The notes beneath the pieces are model-generated. The model made no database searches. It had not been told where the DNA came from and saw only the letters and a list, made by a program, of their open reading frames with translations. Positions 1 through 9,793 of a stretch of 64,000 nt of DNA are shown here, piece by piece. Each line of letters begins with the position of its first letter. Positions within the stretch are counted from its first letter, which is position 1. This stretch comes from Piscinibacter sp. HJYY11. Lineage in GTDB: Bacteria; Pseudomonadota; Gammaproteobacteria; Burkholderiales; Burkholderiaceae_C. The stretch covers positions 2,096,746 to 2,160,745 of the forward strand of contig NZ_JAERQZ010000001.1 in the NCBI RefSeq assembly GCF_016735515.1, written 5' to 3'. The position numbers were made by a program, and so were the translations under genes.

Positions 1-294
1 CGGGTCGTGCCCCATCGTGTAGAGCTTGGCATCGTGCGCGATCGACACGTGCCGGCCGATCTCGATGCCGCCGCGGTTGTCGAGGTACACGCCGCGGTTG
101 ATGAGCGACCCCTCGCCCACGCGGAGCCGCCCGACGTGGAAGAAGCGGATGCCGCCCTGCAGCGTCGCGCTGCGGTGGATGCGAAAACCGCACACCCGGT
201 ACAGCACCGGGCGCACGAAAAACGGCAGCCAGCCATGGACCGTGTTGATCAGCGCCAAGGCCATGAAATAGAGCTGATCGACCAGGTGCCTCAT
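1..294 (-). CDS. Hexapeptide-repeat acyltransferase, C-terminus cut by window edge
   Basis: The reverse strand reads from ATG at 294 to the window edge, giving the first 98 residues. The N-terminus ([19 protein letters not shown]) looks like a short membrane-associated helix. It is followed by the left-handed beta-helix pattern of hexapeptide acyltransferases ([19 protein letters not shown], then [16 protein letters not shown]). Proteins of this type transfer acetyl or acyl groups to sugars during polysaccharide or LPS assembly, so an O-acetyltransferase of the WcaF kind is likely. It is divergent from lysS. The acceptor cannot be told from the visible part. Confidence 0.72.
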   Translation of the reverse strand, partial: MRHLVDQLYFMALALINTVHGWLPFFVRPVLYRVCGFRIHRSATLQGGIRFFHVGRLRVGEGSLINRGVYLDNRGGIEIGRHVSIAHDAKLYTMGHDP

Positions 295-366
295 GGGGGC
301 AGGATTCTAGGGGTGGCCCACTTAGAATTGCCGGTTCGCTCAACCGCTTTACTCCCCGCCCTGACC

Positions 367-1848
367 ATGGAACAAGACGACAACCAGCTCATCGCCGAAC
401 GACGTGAAAAGCTCGCGGCGATCCGCAAACAGGGCGTGGCCTTCCCCAACGACTTCAAGCCCAAGGACCACGCGGCTGAGCTGGTGCGCCTGCATGGCGA
501 GCTCGACAACGAGACGCTGGAGCCGCAGAACATCCAGGTCAGCGTGGCCGGCCGTCTGATGCTCAAGCGCGTGATGGGCAAGGCAAGCTTCGGCACGCTG
601 CAGGACAGCACCGCCCGCATCCAGCTCTTCGTCACGAAGGATGCGCTGGGCGAAGAGGTCTACAACGCCTTCAAGCACTGGGACCTGGGCGACATCCTCG
701 GCGCCGAGGGCACGCTCTTCAAGACCAAGACCGGCGAACTGTCGGTGCGCGTGACCACGCTGCGCCTGCTCACCAAGAGCCTGCGCCCGCTGCCGGACAA
801 GTTCCACGGCATGACCGACCAGGAGCAGAAGTACCGCCAGCGCTACGTCGACCTCATCACCGACGACGAGGCCCGCGCGCGCTTTGCCGCTCGCAGTCGT
901 GCGCTGGCCTCGATCCGCCAGTTCATGGTCGAGAACCGCTTCATGGAAGTGGAGACGCCCATGCTGCACCCGATTCCCGGTGGCGCGAACGCCAAGCCCT
1001 TCGTCACCCACCACAACGCGCTCGACCAGGACATGTTCCTGCGCATCGCGCCCGAGCTCTACCTCAAGCGCCTGATCGTGGGCGGCTTCGAGCGCGTCTT
1101 CGAGATCAACCGCAGCTTCCGCAACGAAGGCATCAGCGTCCGGCACAACCCGGAGTTCACGATGATGGAGTTCTACGCGGCCTACTGGAACCACCACGAC
1201 CTGATGGACTACACCGAGCAGGTGCTGCGCCATGCCGCGCGCCAGGCCACCGGCTCGGCGGTGCTCACCTATGGCGGCAAGACGGTCGACCTCGACAAGC
1301 CCTTCAAGCGCCTGACGGTGCGTGATTCGCTGGTCGAATTCGCCGGGCTGAGCCAGGCCGAAGCGGGAGACGCGAAGGTGCTGCGTGACAAGCTCAAGCA
1401 CCTGGGCGAGGAAGCCCCGGCCCACTGGAAGCTGCCCGAGCTGCAGTTCGGCCTCTTCGAAGCCGCGGTGGAAGAGAAGCTCTGGGACCCGACCTTCATC
1501 ATCGACTACCCCGTCGAGGTCTCGCCGCTGGCCCGCGCCTCCGACACCGACCCGTCGATCACCGAGCGCTTCGAGCTCTTCATCACCGGCCGCGAATACG
1601 CCAACGGCTTCTCCGAGCTGAACGACGCCGAAGATCAGGCCGCGCGTTTCCAGGCCCAGGCCGCCAACAAGGAAGCCGGCGACGAGGAGGCGATGTACTA
1701 CGACGCCGACTTCATCCGCGCCCTCGAATACGGCATGCCGCCCACGGGCGGCTGCGGCATCGGCATCGACCGCCTGATGATGCTGATCACCGACAGCCCG
1801 AGCATCCGCGACGTGATCCTCTTCCCGTCGCTGCGCAAGGAAGGCTGA
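367..1848 (+). CDS. lysS: Lysyl-tRNA synthetase, class II
   Basis: This enzyme charges tRNA-Lys with lysine in the cytoplasm. The 493-residue product has the usual family length. An N-terminal OB-fold anticodon-binding domain (about residues 50-150) precedes the class II catalytic core. Motif 2 is clear near residues 251-265 ([15 protein letters not shown]) and motif 3 near 461-471 ([11 protein letters not shown]). The frame stays open upstream to position 7, but homology starts at MEQDD and the upstream part is antisense to the acyltransferase, so ATG 367 is chosen. A flavin-oxidase-like gene follows after 5 bases and is probably co-transcribed. Confidence 0.97.
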   Translation: MEQDDNQLIAERREKLAAIRKQGVAFPNDFKPKDHAAELVRLHGELDNETLEPQNIQVSVAGRLMLKRVMGKASFGTLQDSTARIQLFVTKDALGEEVYNAFKHWDLGDILGAEGTLFKTKTGELSVRVTTLRLLTKSLRPLPDKFHGMTDQEQKYRQRYVDLITDDEARARFAARSRALASIRQFMVENRFMEVETPMLHPIPGGANAKPFVTHHNALDQDMFLRIAPELYLKRLIVGGFERVFEINRSFRNEGISVRHNPEFTMMEFYAAYWNHHDLMDYTEQVLRHAARQATGSAVLTYGGKTVDLDKPFKRLTVRDSLVEFAGLSQAEAGDAKVLRDKLKHLGEEAPAHWKLPELQFGLFEAAVEEKLWDPTFIIDYPVEVSPLARASDTDPSITERFELFITGREYANGFSELNDAEDQAARFQAQAANKEAGDEEAMYYDADFIRALEYGMPPTGGCGIGIDRLMMLITDSPSIRDVILFPSLRKEG

Positions 1849-1853
1849 ACACG

Positions 1854-2417
1854 ATGAGCGCCCCGCGGCTGGCATCTCTGCCGGAGATCGAAGCCGCGGT
1901 GTGGCGCGAACTCGTCGCCTGCGTGCGCGACAAGCAGCACGCCTGGCGCAACCCGGTGCTGGCCACCACCGACGGCGAGCTGGCCGATGGACGTGTCGTC
2001 GTGCTGCGCGAGGCCTTGCCGGAGCCCAGACGCCTGCTGGTCTACACCGACCGGCGCAGCGCCAAGGCGGCCCAGCTGGCGTCTCACCCTCTCGGCACGC
2101 TCGTGATGTGGTCGCGGGCCCTCGGCTGGCAGCTGCGGTGCCGGGTCAAGTTGAGCCTGGAGACATCGGGCCTGGCCGTCACCTCGCGCTGGGCGCAGAT
2201 CAAGCTCTCGCCGGCCGCGCAGGACTACCTGTCTCCCTGGCCTCCCGGCACGGCGCTCGACGAACCGAGGGCGATGCCACGGCCCGACCCGGAGGCCCTG
2301 GGTCACTTCGCGGTGGTCGATGCGCAGGTGCAGTCGATCGACTGGCTGGAGCTGCATCCCGACGGTCAGCGCCGGGCGGTCTTTGAGACAGGCAGCAGCC
2401 GCTGGGTGCAGCCCTGA
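1854..2417 (+). CDS. Pyridoxamine 5'-phosphate oxidase-like FMN-binding protein
   Basis: The 187-residue product resembles split-barrel flavoproteins of the pyridoxamine 5'-phosphate oxidase superfamily (Alr4036-like group). Typical elements are an N-terminal helix ending RNPVLATTDG, then ADGRVVVLRE, the YTDRRSAKAAQL segment and a late SIDWLELHPDG strand, as in PdxH-type folds. Such proteins bind FMN and reduce or oxidise small substrates, and the exact substrate is unknown here. It begins 5 bases after the lysS stop, suggesting one transcript. It is shorter and more divergent than true PdxH, so I do not assign vitamin B6 synthesis. Confidence 0.72.
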   Translation: MSAPRLASLPEIEAAVWRELVACVRDKQHAWRNPVLATTDGELADGRVVVLREALPEPRRLLVYTDRRSAKAAQLASHPLGTLVMWSRALGWQLRCRVKLSLETSGLAVTSRWAQIKLSPAAQDYLSPWPPGTALDEPRAMPRPDPEALGHFAVVDAQVQSIDWLELHPDGQRRAVFETGSSRWVQP

Positions 2418-2423
2418 CGGCGG

Positions 2424-2663
2424 CTACTCCTCCGAGACGACCTCGGCCACCGGCTTCTGTGTTCCGCTCATCACACCGAAGATGTGGGCGTATACATACA
2501 CATTGATGTAGAGCAGCACGAAGACCAGCCCGATCCGGAAGACCTTGATGCCCAGCCGCTTCCAGTCGCTGTTGTCGACAGCGATGTGAATGCCCCAGCA
2601 GACCGCACTGAACGCGAACAACAAGCCGGCGATGCCGGCGATGATCCAGCCAAAGATAACCAT
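2424..2663 (-). CDS. Small two-helix membrane protein of unknown function
   Basis: I do not recognise a family. The 79-residue product starting MVIFGWIIAGIAGLLFAFSA has two predicted membrane helices (about residues 3-25 and 42-63) and a charged C-terminus. An in-frame extension to 2714 exists, but its extra residues (MPRLADGMVRG) look unlike a membrane-protein start, so ATG 2663 is preferred. It lies downstream of lpxC on the same strand and is separated from it by a dyad that may end lpxC transcription. Its stop is convergent with the preceding oxidase-like gene. Confidence 0.6.
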   Translation of the reverse strand: MVIFGWIIAGIAGLLFAFSAVCWGIHIAVDNSDWKRLGIKVFRIGLVFVLLYINVYVYAHIFGVMSGTQKPVAEVVSEE

Positions 2664-2744
2664 GCGATTGGGGGGTTGACGACCCCGAACCATACCATCG
2701 GCCAGCCGCGGCATAGCCCGAGGGCACCCCCTAACTTCCCGGCG

Positions 2745-2762
2745 CTACCAGATGTCTGGTAG
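2745..2762. repeat. Perfect inverted repeat just downstream of lpxC
   Basis: CTACCAGA-TG-TCTGGTAG has 8-bp perfect arms and lies 6 bases past the lpxC stop codon. It may form an RNA hairpin that ends or stabilises the lpxC/dcw transcript, or be an operator for the small membrane protein gene. There is no T-run, so it is not a classic intrinsic terminator. Confidence 0.5.
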
Positions 2763-2768
2763 GTGCGG

Positions 2769-3704
2769 CTACCAGGCGGGGGCCAGTTCGGCCAGGCCGG
2801 CAGGGGCCTGGCGCTCGTCTTCGAAGGTGACGATCTCGTAGGCCGAGGCATCGGCCAGCACCGCGCGCAGGAGCTTGTTGTTGAGCGCGTGGCCCGACTT
2901 GTAGCCGGTGTAGGCGGCGATCAGCGGGTGGCCGAGCACGTGCATGTCGCCGATCGCGTCGAGGATCTTGTGCTTCACGAACTCGTCGTCATAGCGCAGG
3001 CCCTCGCTGTTGAGCACGCGGTAGTCGTCGACCACGATCACGTTGTCCATGCTGCCGCCGAGACCCAGGCCGCGCGAGCGCATCATTTCCACGTCCTTCG
3101 TGAAGCCGAAGGTCCGGGCACGGGCGATGTCGCGCTTGTACTGGCCCGAGCCCATGTCGAAGGTGAACTGCTGGCCGGTCTGGTCGACCGCCGGGTGCTT
3201 GAACTCGATCTCGAAGGTGAGCTTGTAGCCGTCGTACGGGTCGAGGCGCGCCCACTTGAGCGTGTTGCCCTCGCCTTCACGCACTTCCACCGGCTTCTTG
3301 ATGCGCAAAAAACGCTTGGGCGCCTTCTGCACCTCGATGCCGGCGCTTTGCAGCAGGAACACGAACGAGGCCGCCGAGCCATCGAGGATCGGCACCTCTT
3401 CGTTGGTGATGTCGACCACCAGGTTGTCGAGCCCGAGGCCGGCGCAGGCCGACAGCAGGTGCTCGATGGTGTTGACCTTGGGCGCGCCAGGGTCGCCACC
3501 GGGCGAGATGGTGGTGGCCATGCGCGTGTCGCACACGGCATGGACCTTCACCGGGATGTCGACCGGCGACGGCAGGTCGACCCGGCGAAACATGATGCCG
3601 CTGTCGGCCGCGGCCGGCCGCAGGGTCAGCTCGACCCGCTGGCCGCCGTGAACACCCACGCCGACGGCGCGGGTGATGGACTTGAGAGTGCGTTGGGCGA
3701 GCAT
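2769..3704 (-). CDS. lpxC: UDP-3-O-acyl-N-acetylglucosamine deacetylase
   Basis: LpxC is the zinc-dependent, committed step of lipid A synthesis in the cytoplasm. The 311-residue product has full family length. The zinc ligand His in NTIEHLLSA (about residue 82) is present, and so are the later ligands in the [17 protein letters not shown] region and the SGHALNNKL segment. The start is taken at MLAQRTLKS (3704), matching the conserved family N-terminus. An ATG two codons earlier (3710) is possible, and neither has a clear ribosome site. It is the last gene of the dcw cluster, as in many beta- and gammaproteobacteria. Confidence 0.96.
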   Translation of the reverse strand: MLAQRTLKSITRAVGVGVHGGQRVELTLRPAAADSGIMFRRVDLPSPVDIPVKVHAVCDTRMATTISPGGDPGAPKVNTIEHLLSACAGLGLDNLVVDITNEEVPILDGSAASFVFLLQSAGIEVQKAPKRFLRIKKPVEVREGEGNTLKWARLDPYDGYKLTFEIEFKHPAVDQTGQQFTFDMGSGQYKRDIARARTFGFTKDVEMMRSRGLGLGGSMDNVIVVDDYRVLNSEGLRYDDEFVKHKILDAIGDMHVLGHPLIAAYTGYKSGHALNNKLLRAVLADASAYEIVTFEDERQAPAGLAELAPAW

Positions 3705-3769
3705 GGCCATGATTTTAGGAGCCGGGCCTTACCCCTGGGCTGGAGGATGCCTACCGCAGCGATAGCAGA

Positions 3770-3868
3770 AGCGAAGCGACTGCAAATTCCAGCCACCCCC
3801 GGAGGAACCGGCTTTGCCGGGCCTCTCGGGGGGCGCCCCTCGGGGGCAGGAGCGAAGCGACTGGGGGG
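3770..3868. repeat. Intergenic palindromic repeat element, family A
   Basis: The lpxC-ftsZ gap carries two copies of AGCGAAGCGACTG (3770-3782 and 3851-3863). The second belongs to a unit GCCCCTCGGGGGCAGGAGCG... (3835-3868) with a hairpin core. Nearly the same unit occurs between murD and mraY (13968-14003). This looks like a dispersed REP-type element that ends up in gene gaps. Confidence 0.6.
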
Positions 3869-3873
3869 CTCTA

Positions 3874-5073
3874 TCAGTCCGCCTGCTTCCGGAGGAACGC
3901 GGGGATCTCGATCTCGTCCATGCCATTGCTCGCCAACGCATCCACCTTCGCCGCCGCCGTGCGGCCGTTGCGCCACACGCTCGGCACCGACAGGCTGCTG
4001 TAGTCGTGCGCCGTCTGCGTGGTGTGCACCGGCTGGGTCAGCACCGGGATGTTGTCGGTGCCGGTGCGCTGCGCCACGGTGCTGTGCACGACCGTCATCG
4101 GTGCCTGCTGCTGGCGCTTGGCCGGCGACAGGCCGGTGGCGATCACCGTCACGCGAAGCTGGTCGCCCAGGCTTTCGTCGTAGGCGGTGCCGTAGATCAC
4201 GTGCGCATCGTCCGCGGCGTAACGGCGGATGGTGTTCATCGCATTGCGGCTTTCCGACAGCTTGAAGGTGCTGCGGCCGGCGGCGATCAGCACCAGCACG
4301 CCACGCGCGCCCGAGAGGTCGATGCCTTCGAGCAGCGGGCAGGCCACGGCCGATTCGGCCGCCTTGGTGGCGCGGTCGGGGCCGCTCGCGATGGCGGTGC
4401 CCATCATCGCCTTGCCGGGTTCGCTCATCACCGTCTTCACGTCTTCGAAGTCGACGTTCACGAGGCCCGGCACGTGGATGATGTCGCTGATGCCACCCAC
4501 GGCGTTCTTCAACACGTCGTTGGCGTGCGCGAAGGCCTGGTCCTGCGTCACGTCGTCACCCAGCACGTCGAGCAGCTTGTCGTTGAGGATCACGATCAGC
4601 GAGTCGACGTTGGCTTCGAGCTCGGCCACGCCGTTGTCGGCGGCCTTCATGCGGCGGTTGCCTTCGAAGTCGAAAGGCTTGGTGACCACACCCACCGTCA
4701 GGATGCCCATCTCCTTGGCCACGCGTGCGATCACGGGCGCCGCACCGGTGCCGGTGCCGCCGCCCATGCCGGCGGTGATGAAGAGCATGTTGCTGCCCTT
4801 GATGGCGTCACGGATGCGGTCCACCGCTTCTTCAGCGGCGGCGCGGCCGGCTTCCGGCTTGGCGCCGGCGCCCAGGCCCGTGCTGCCGAGCTGGATGAGG
4901 TGGTGCGCGCTCGAGCGGTTGAGCGCCTGTGCATCGGTGTTGGCGCAGACGAACTCCACGCCTTGCACACCTTGCGCAATCATGTGGTCGACCGCGTTGC
5001 CGCCGCCGCCGCCCACGCCGATCACCTTGATCTGGGTGCCCAGGTCGAACTCTTCGATCATTTCGATTGCCAT
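3874..5073 (-). CDS. ftsZ: Cell division protein FtsZ
   Basis: FtsZ is the tubulin-like GTPase that polymerises into the Z ring. The 399-residue product contains the GTP-binding signature GGGTGTG (residues 104-110), the N-terminal nucleotide loop VIGVGGGGGNAVDHM, the T7 loop region (NVDFEDVKTVM) and the C-terminal peptide EIPAFLRKQAD that docks FtsA and other partners. ATG 5073 is chosen because GGAG sits 7 bases upstream in the RNA. The four-codon extension (MESD) lacks this. A roughly 200-base gap separates it from ftsA, enough for an additional ftsZ promoter. Confidence 0.98.
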   Translation of the reverse strand: MAIEMIEEFDLGTQIKVIGVGGGGGNAVDHMIAQGVQGVEFVCANTDAQALNRSSAHHLIQLGSTGLGAGAKPEAGRAAAEEAVDRIRDAIKGSNMLFITAGMGGGTGTGAAPVIARVAKEMGILTVGVVTKPFDFEGNRRMKAADNGVAELEANVDSLIVILNDKLLDVLGDDVTQDQAFAHANDVLKNAVGGISDIIHVPGLVNVDFEDVKTVMSEPGKAMMGTAIASGPDRATKAAESAVACPLLEGIDLSGARGVLVLIAAGRSTFKLSESRNAMNTIRRYAADDAHVIYGTAYDESLGDQLRVTVIATGLSPAKRQQQAPMTVVHSTVAQRTGTDNIPVLTQPVHTTQTAHDYSSLSVPSVWRNGRTAAAKVDALASNGMDEIEIPAFLRKQAD

Positions 5074-5271
5074 GTCTGACTCCAATTCTTTGCAGTTGCC
5101 GTGTGTGTTGAAAAACTCGTCTTCTCTTCTTGCTGTGCCGCGGGTGGGCCCGCAGTCTGGGGTGGCCAGGCGCCAGGTGGGTCGTGGCCCAGGTGATGCG
5201 CCCGCTGGAGACGATCGATGAGATGTGGATGGCGTGTCATGTGAACTCCCTGTATTTCAAAAAGTCGGTCT

Positions 5272-6501
5272 TCAGAAATTGCCGAGGAACCAGTCTTTGG
5301 CCCGGCCGAAAAGTGTCTTGACAGAACCGGCCTGCTGCGCGGCCTTGATGCCACGCGCACGGCCGAGGCGTGCTTCTTCCAGGAGGCCCATCACCGTCGC
5401 CGAGCGCGGATTGGCCACCATGTCGTAGAGCGAGCCGTGGTAGGTCGGGATGCCCTTGCGCACTGGCTTCAGGAAGATGTCTTCGCCCAGCTCCACCATG
5501 CCCGGCATCACCGCCGCGCCGCCGGTCAGCACGATGCCGCTACTGAGCAGCTCTTCGTAGCCGCTGTCGCGGATCACCTGGTGCACGAGCGAGAAGATCT
5601 CCTCTACCCGCGGCTCGATCACGCCGGCCAGCGCCTGCCGCGACAACATGCGCGGTGCACGGTCGCCGAGGCCCGGCACTTCGAGCTGCTCGCTGGGGTC
5701 GGCGAGCAGCTGCTTGGCCACGCCGTACTCGACCTTGATCTCTTCGGCGTCCTTCGTCGGCGTGCGCAGCGCCATCGCGATGTCGCTCGTGATCAGGTCG
5801 CCGGCGATCGGGATCACCGCGGTGTGACGGATCGCCCCGTCGGTGAAGATCGCCACGTCGGTGGTGCCGGCGCCGATGTCGACGATGGCGACACCCAGAT
5901 CCTTCTCGTCCTCGGTCAGCACCGCATGGCTGCTCGCGCTCGGGTTGAGCACCAGCTGGTCCACTTCGAGCCCGCAGCGGCGCACGCACTTCACGATGTT
6001 CTCGGCGGCACTCTGCGCGCCGGTCACGATGTGCACCTTCACCTCCAGGCGCCCACCGCTCATGCCGATCGGCTCCTTCACCTCATGGCCGTCGATCACG
6101 AACTCCTGCGGCTCCACCAGGAGCAGGCGCTGGTCGTTCGGGATGTTGATCGCCTTGGCCGTCTCGACCACACGCGTCACGTCGACCGGCGTCACTTCCT
6201 TGTCGCGCACGATCACCATGCCGGTGCTGTTCTGGCCGCGGATGTGGCTGCCGGTGATGCCGGTGTAGACGCGCGTGATCTTGCAGTCGGCCATCATCTC
6301 GGCCTCTTTCAGGGCCTGCTGGATGCTCTGCACCGTGGCGTCGATGTTGACCACCACGCCGCGCTTGAGCCCGTGCGCCGCCGCGATGCCGAGGCCGGCG
6401 ACTCTCAACTCGCCATCGGGCAAGACCTCGGCCACCACCGCCATCACCTTGGCGGTGCCGATGTCCAGGCCGACGACCAGGTCCTTGTATTCCTTGGCCA
6501 T
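5272..6501 (-). CDS. ftsA: Cell division protein FtsA
   Basis: FtsA is the actin-like ATPase that tethers FtsZ to the inner membrane. The 409-residue product starts MAKEYKDLVVGLDIGTAKV, with the phosphate-1 motif GLDIGTAK, and contains DIGAGTTDVAIF (phosphate-2) and the adenosine-site segment GIVLTGGAAVMPG. It ends in an amphipathic helix (FGRAKDWFLGNF) that inserts in the membrane. A GAGGGAA ribosome site precedes ATG 6501. The open frame continues upstream to 6735, but that part is antiparallel noise overlapping ftsQ. It follows ftsQ by 8 bases. Confidence 0.97.
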   Translation of the reverse strand: MAKEYKDLVVGLDIGTAKVMAVVAEVLPDGELRVAGLGIAAAHGLKRGVVVNIDATVQSIQQALKEAEMMADCKITRVYTGITGSHIRGQNSTGMVIVRDKEVTPVDVTRVVETAKAINIPNDQRLLLVEPQEFVIDGHEVKEPIGMSGGRLEVKVHIVTGAQSAAENIVKCVRRCGLEVDQLVLNPSASSHAVLTEDEKDLGVAIVDIGAGTTDVAIFTDGAIRHTAVIPIAGDLITSDIAMALRTPTKDAEEIKVEYGVAKQLLADPSEQLEVPGLGDRAPRMLSRQALAGVIEPRVEEIFSLVHQVIRDSGYEELLSSGIVLTGGAAVMPGMVELGEDIFLKPVRKGIPTYHGSLYDMVANPRSATVMGLLEEARLGRARGIKAAQQAGSVKTLFGRAKDWFLGNF

Positions 6502-6509
6502 GTGTTCCC

Positions 6510-7328
6510 TCAATTTCTCCTGCCGGGCGGAGTGGCCACCGTCGTGGTGGTGATCCCCTTGAGCCGCACGGCATAACCTTCGTTGTGTCGCAGGTCGGCG
6601 TAGACCAGCGGCCGCTGGTAGCGCTCGATCACCTGCGTGACGGTGGCGACGAAGCGTTCGCTGCGTGCCACCAGTTCGTCTTGTGTCCCCCGGCCGAGCT
6701 CGATCTCGGCGCCGCTGTCGAATTCGGCGTGCCACGAGCCGCGCCCGCTCATCGAGAGCTGGTCAATGTGCATCTCCAGCCTCTCGAACACCGGCACCAG
6801 CCGGTGGTACATCGCCAGCACCTCGGCCGAGCTGCCGTCCGGGCCCTTCAACGTCGGCAGCGATTCGTCTTCCACGTCGCCCAGGTTGGCCTGGAAGACC
6901 TCGCCCTGCGCGTTGACGAGCTGGTCGTCGCCGTCCTTCATGGCCCACAGCGCCACCGCGTGGTGCTCCTCGAGCAGCACGCGCAGCCGGTTCGGCCACA
7001 CGCGCTGCACGATGGCTTGCCTCACCCACGGCACGGCCTCGAAGGCCTGCTTGCCGCGCGCGAGATCCAGCGTGAAGTAGTTGCCCGCCAGTTGCGGCAG
7101 CGCGTTGGCGCGGATGGTCGACACGCTGTTGCGCGTGACCTCGCCCTCCACCTTCACCGACTTGATGTTGAACACCGGCTGGCGGATCAGCCACATCAAC
7201 GCGAGCACCGCCATCAACACGCCACCCACGACGAAGAGCATCGAGGCGGTGATGTTGAGCAGGCGCACCTCTCCCGGCAGCTCGACGGCGGCCGGGTCGA
7301 AGCGAGGCGTGGCGGCGTGGGCGCGCAT
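6510..7328 (-). CDS. ftsQ: Cell division protein FtsQ
   Basis: FtsQ is the bitopic divisome protein that connects early and late components by binding FtsB/FtsL. The 272-residue product has a short cytoplasmic tail, one membrane helix (about residues 26-48), a POTRA domain beginning near IKSVKVEGEVTRN, and a beta domain rich in FtsQ-type strands (WPNRLRVLLEEHHAVALW). The stop is followed 8 bases later by ftsA and the start is 2 bases after ddl, so translation is probably coupled. Length and position match the family. Confidence 0.95.
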   Translation of the reverse strand: MRAHAATPRFDPAAVELPGEVRLLNITASMLFVVGGVLMAVLALMWLIRQPVFNIKSVKVEGEVTRNSVSTIRANALPQLAGNYFTLDLARGKQAFEAVPWVRQAIVQRVWPNRLRVLLEEHHAVALWAMKDGDDQLVNAQGEVFQANLGDVEDESLPTLKGPDGSSAEVLAMYHRLVPVFERLEMHIDQLSMSGRGSWHAEFDSGAEIELGRGTQDELVARSERFVATVTQVIERYQRPLVYADLRHNEGYAVRLKGITTTTVATPPGRRN

Positions 7329-7330
7329 GT

Positions 7331-8296
7331 TCAGGTCTTCGTGCTGTCCAGCGAGGCGTTGGCGATGAGGTGCAGGCAGAGCTGCTCATAGGGCATGCCA
7401 TTCGCCGCGGCCGACTTCGGCACCAGCGAATGCGAGGTCATGCCCGGCGAGGTGTTCATCTCCAGCAGGAAAGGCTTGCGGTCGCTCTTGCGGATCATCA
7501 GGTCGGCGCGGCCCCAGCCCCGGCAGTTCAGCGTGCGGTAGGCCTGGACGACGATGCGCTGGATCTCGCGCTCTTCCGCCTCCGGCAGTCCGCTCGGCAC
7601 GTGGTACTTGACGACGTCGGTGAAGTACTTGTTCTGGTAGTCATAGTCGCCTTCCGGTGCTGCGATGCGCACCACCGGCAAGGCCACGGCGTTCGCGCCC
7701 TGGCCGAGCACCGGGCAGGTCACCTCGTCGCCGTCGATGAACTCCTCGCAGAGCACCTCGTGGTCGTACTTGGCCGCCAGCGCCACCGCGTCGGCCATGT
7801 CGGAATAGCCGCTGACCTTGCTGACGCCGATCGACGAGCCTTCATGCGGCGGCTTCACGAAGAGCGGCAGGCCCAGTTCGTCGGGCACGGCGCGCACGTC
7901 CTCGCGCGACTGGCGGTTTGCCGGCAGCACCACGTAGCGCGGCGTCGGCAGGCCTTCGGCCAGCCAGATGCGCTTGGTCATCACCTTGTCCATGGCGATG
8001 CTGGAGGCCATCACGCCCGAGCCGGTGTAGGGAATGCCCAGCAGTTCGAGCGCGCCCTGCACCGTGCCGTCTTCACCGTGGCGGCCGTGCAGCGCGATGA
8101 AGCAGCGGTCGAAGCCCTGCTTCTTCAGTTCGACGAGGTCCTGCTTGGCCGGGTCGAACGCGTGCGCGTTCACGCCTTGCGACTGCAGCGCCTGCAGCAC
8201 GCCCTCGCCCGACATCAGCGACACGTCGCGCTCGGCCGACGTCCCGCCCATGAGCACCGCGACCTTGCCGAGGCTCTTCACGTTGATGCTGCTCAT
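7331..8296 (-). CDS. ddl: D-alanine--D-alanine ligase
   Basis: This ATP-grasp enzyme joins two D-alanines for the peptidoglycan precursor. The 321-residue product begins with the family signature [20 protein letters not shown]. The ATP-grasp core includes [16 protein letters not shown], and the C-terminal [20 protein letters not shown] holds the metal-binding Glu and Asn and the D-Ala-binding loop. The ATG overlaps the murC stop by four bases (ATGA). Placement between murC and ftsQ corresponds to ddlB of enteric bacteria. Confidence 0.97.
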   Translation of the reverse strand: MSSINVKSLGKVAVLMGGTSAERDVSLMSGEGVLQALQSQGVNAHAFDPAKQDLVELKKQGFDRCFIALHGRHGEDGTVQGALELLGIPYTGSGVMASSIAMDKVMTKRIWLAEGLPTPRYVVLPANRQSREDVRAVPDELGLPLFVKPPHEGSSIGVSKVSGYSDMADAVALAAKYDHEVLCEEFIDGDEVTCPVLGQGANAVALPVVRIAAPEGDYDYQNKYFTDVVKYHVPSGLPEAEEREIQRIVVQAYRTLNCRGWGRADLMIRKSDRKPFLLEMNTSPGMTSHSLVPKSAAANGMPYEQLCLHLIANASLDSTKT

Positions 8297-9702
8297 GTGG
8301 CCTCCTTCAACATCTCTGCCACCTGCCCTGCCACCGCGCCGATCGTGCCGGCGCCCATCGCGATCACCACGTCGCCACCCTTGGCCTGCTCAGCGATCAC
8401 CGCCGGCATCTGCGCGATGTCGTCGACGAAGATCGGGTCGACCTTGCCGGCCACGCGCAGGGCGCGTGCGAGCGAGCGGCCGTCGGCGGCGACGATCGGC
8501 GCTTCGCCCGCCGCATAGACCTCGCCCAACAGCACCGCGTCGGCCGTGCCCATCACCTTGACGAAGTCCTCGAAGCAGTCGCGGGTGCGCGTGTAGCGGT
8601 GCGGCTGAAAGGCGATCACCAGGCGACGGCCGGGGAAGGCGCCACGTGCCGCCGCGATCACCGCCGCCATCTCGACCGGGTGGTGGCCGTAGTCGTCGAT
8701 CAGCGTGAACTTGCCGCCGTCCTTCGCCGGCCAGTCGCCGTAGCGCTGGAAGCGCCGGCCCACGCCGTGGAACTCGCCGAGCGCCTTCACGAGCGGCGCG
8801 TCCGGCAACTCGAGTTCGGTCGCCACCGCCACCGCGGCCAGCGCGTTCAGCACGTTGTGCTCGCCAGGCAGGTTGAGCGTGATGTCCAGGTCGGGCATCA
8901 CCACGCCGTTGCGCCGCTGCGCGGTGAAGCGCATCTGGCCGCCCTCGAGCGCCTGCACGTCGACCGCGCGCACCTGGTTGTCCGGCCCGAAGCCATAGGT
9001 CACCACCGGCCGCGACACCATCGGGATGATCGACTTCACGCCCGGGTCGTCGCCGCAGAGGATGGCCGCGCCGTAGAACGGCATGCGGTGCAGGAACTCG
9101 ACGAACGCGCCCTTGAGCTTGGTCAGGTCGTGGCCGTAGGTGTCCATGTGGTCGGCGTCGATGTTGGTCACGACACTGATCACCGGCAGCAGGTTGAGGA
9201 AGGAGGCGTCCGACTCGTCTGCCTCGACCACGATGTAGTCGCCCGAGCCCAGGCGCGAGTTGGCACCCGCCGCGTTGAGCCGGCCGCCGATCACGAAGGT
9301 CGGGTCGACACCCGCTTCGGCCAGCACGCTCGTCACCAGCGAGGTGGTCGTCGTCTTGCCGTGCGTGCCGGCGATGGCGATGCCCTGCTTGAGGCGCATC
9401 AGCTCGGCCAGCATCACCGCGCGCGGCACCAGCGGCACACGCTTGGCGCGGGCGGCGAGCACCTCGGGGTTGTCGCCCTTCACCGCGGTGGAGGTCACCA
9501 CCGCCTGCGAGCCTTCGATGTTTTTGGCGTCGTGGCCGACGAACACCTTGATGCCGAGCGAGGCCAGGCGGCGCGACACCGCGCTGTCGCTCTGGTCGGA
9601 GCCTGACACCGTATACCCGAGGTTGTGCAGGATCTCCGCGATCCCGCTCATGCCGGCACCACCGATGCCGACGAAGTGAATGTGCTTGACGGCGTGTTTC
9701 AT
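8293..9702 (-). CDS. murC: UDP-N-acetylmuramate--L-alanine ligase
   Basis: MurC adds L-Ala to UDP-MurNAc, the first amino acid of the stem peptide. The 469-residue product shows the N-terminal Rossmann segment [17 protein letters not shown], the ATP loop [10 protein letters not shown], the Mur-ligase central domain and a C-terminal domain with [13 protein letters not shown]. The frame stays open to 9846, but homology begins at [10 protein letters not shown], so ATG 9702 is used. A palindromic repeat fills the 91-base gap to murG. The family-typical length argues against the longer start. Confidence 0.97.
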   Translation of the reverse strand: MKHAVKHIHFVGIGGAGMSGIAEILHNLGYTVSGSDQSDSAVSRRLASLGIKVFVGHDAKNIEGSQAVVTSTAVKGDNPEVLAARAKRVPLVPRAVMLAELMRLKQGIAIAGTHGKTTTTSLVTSVLAEAGVDPTFVIGGRLNAAGANSRLGSGDYIVVEADESDASFLNLLPVISVVTNIDADHMDTYGHDLTKLKGAFVEFLHRMPFYGAAILCGDDPGVKSIIPMVSRPVVTYGFGPDNQVRAVDVQALEGGQMRFTAQRRNGVVMPDLDITLNLPGEHNVLNALAAVAVATELELPDAPLVKALGEFHGVGRRFQRYGDWPAKDGGKFTLIDDYGHHPVEMAAVIAAARGAFPGRRLVIAFQPHRYTRTRDCFEDFVKVMGTADAVLLGEVYAAGEAPIVAADGRSLARALRVAGKVDPIFVDDIAQMPAVIAEQAKGGDVVIAMGAGTIGAVAGQVAEMLKEAT

Positions 9703-9740
9703 GAGGATGTCTGCCCCTCGTCCGCTGAATACATCGGCCG

Positions 9741-9791
9741 ATCCCCCGCGGGGATGCGATCCGGCTTGGGGCGGCCCGGCGCTCGGATCGC
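9741..9791. repeat. Intergenic palindromic repeat element, family B
   Basis: The murG-murC gap holds two nested dyads: ATCCCC-CGC-GGGGAT, and a longer pair GCGATCCG (9756-9763) with CGGATCGC (9784-9791). This differs from the family A element seen near ftsZ and mraY. It resembles REP-like intergenic hairpins common in Burkholderiales and could form a strong RNA stem within the dcw transcript. Confidence 0.55.
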
Positions 9792-9793
9792 TT

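Noticed and set aside
304..328. TAGAAT hexamers on both strands between the acyltransferase and lysS genes
   Set aside because: They resemble -10 boxes, but no matching -35 element lies at a proper distance, so no promoter is called.
349..1875. 508-codon antisense frame opposite lysS
   Set aside because: No family similarity and low-complexity composition; lysS on the other strand is unmistakable.
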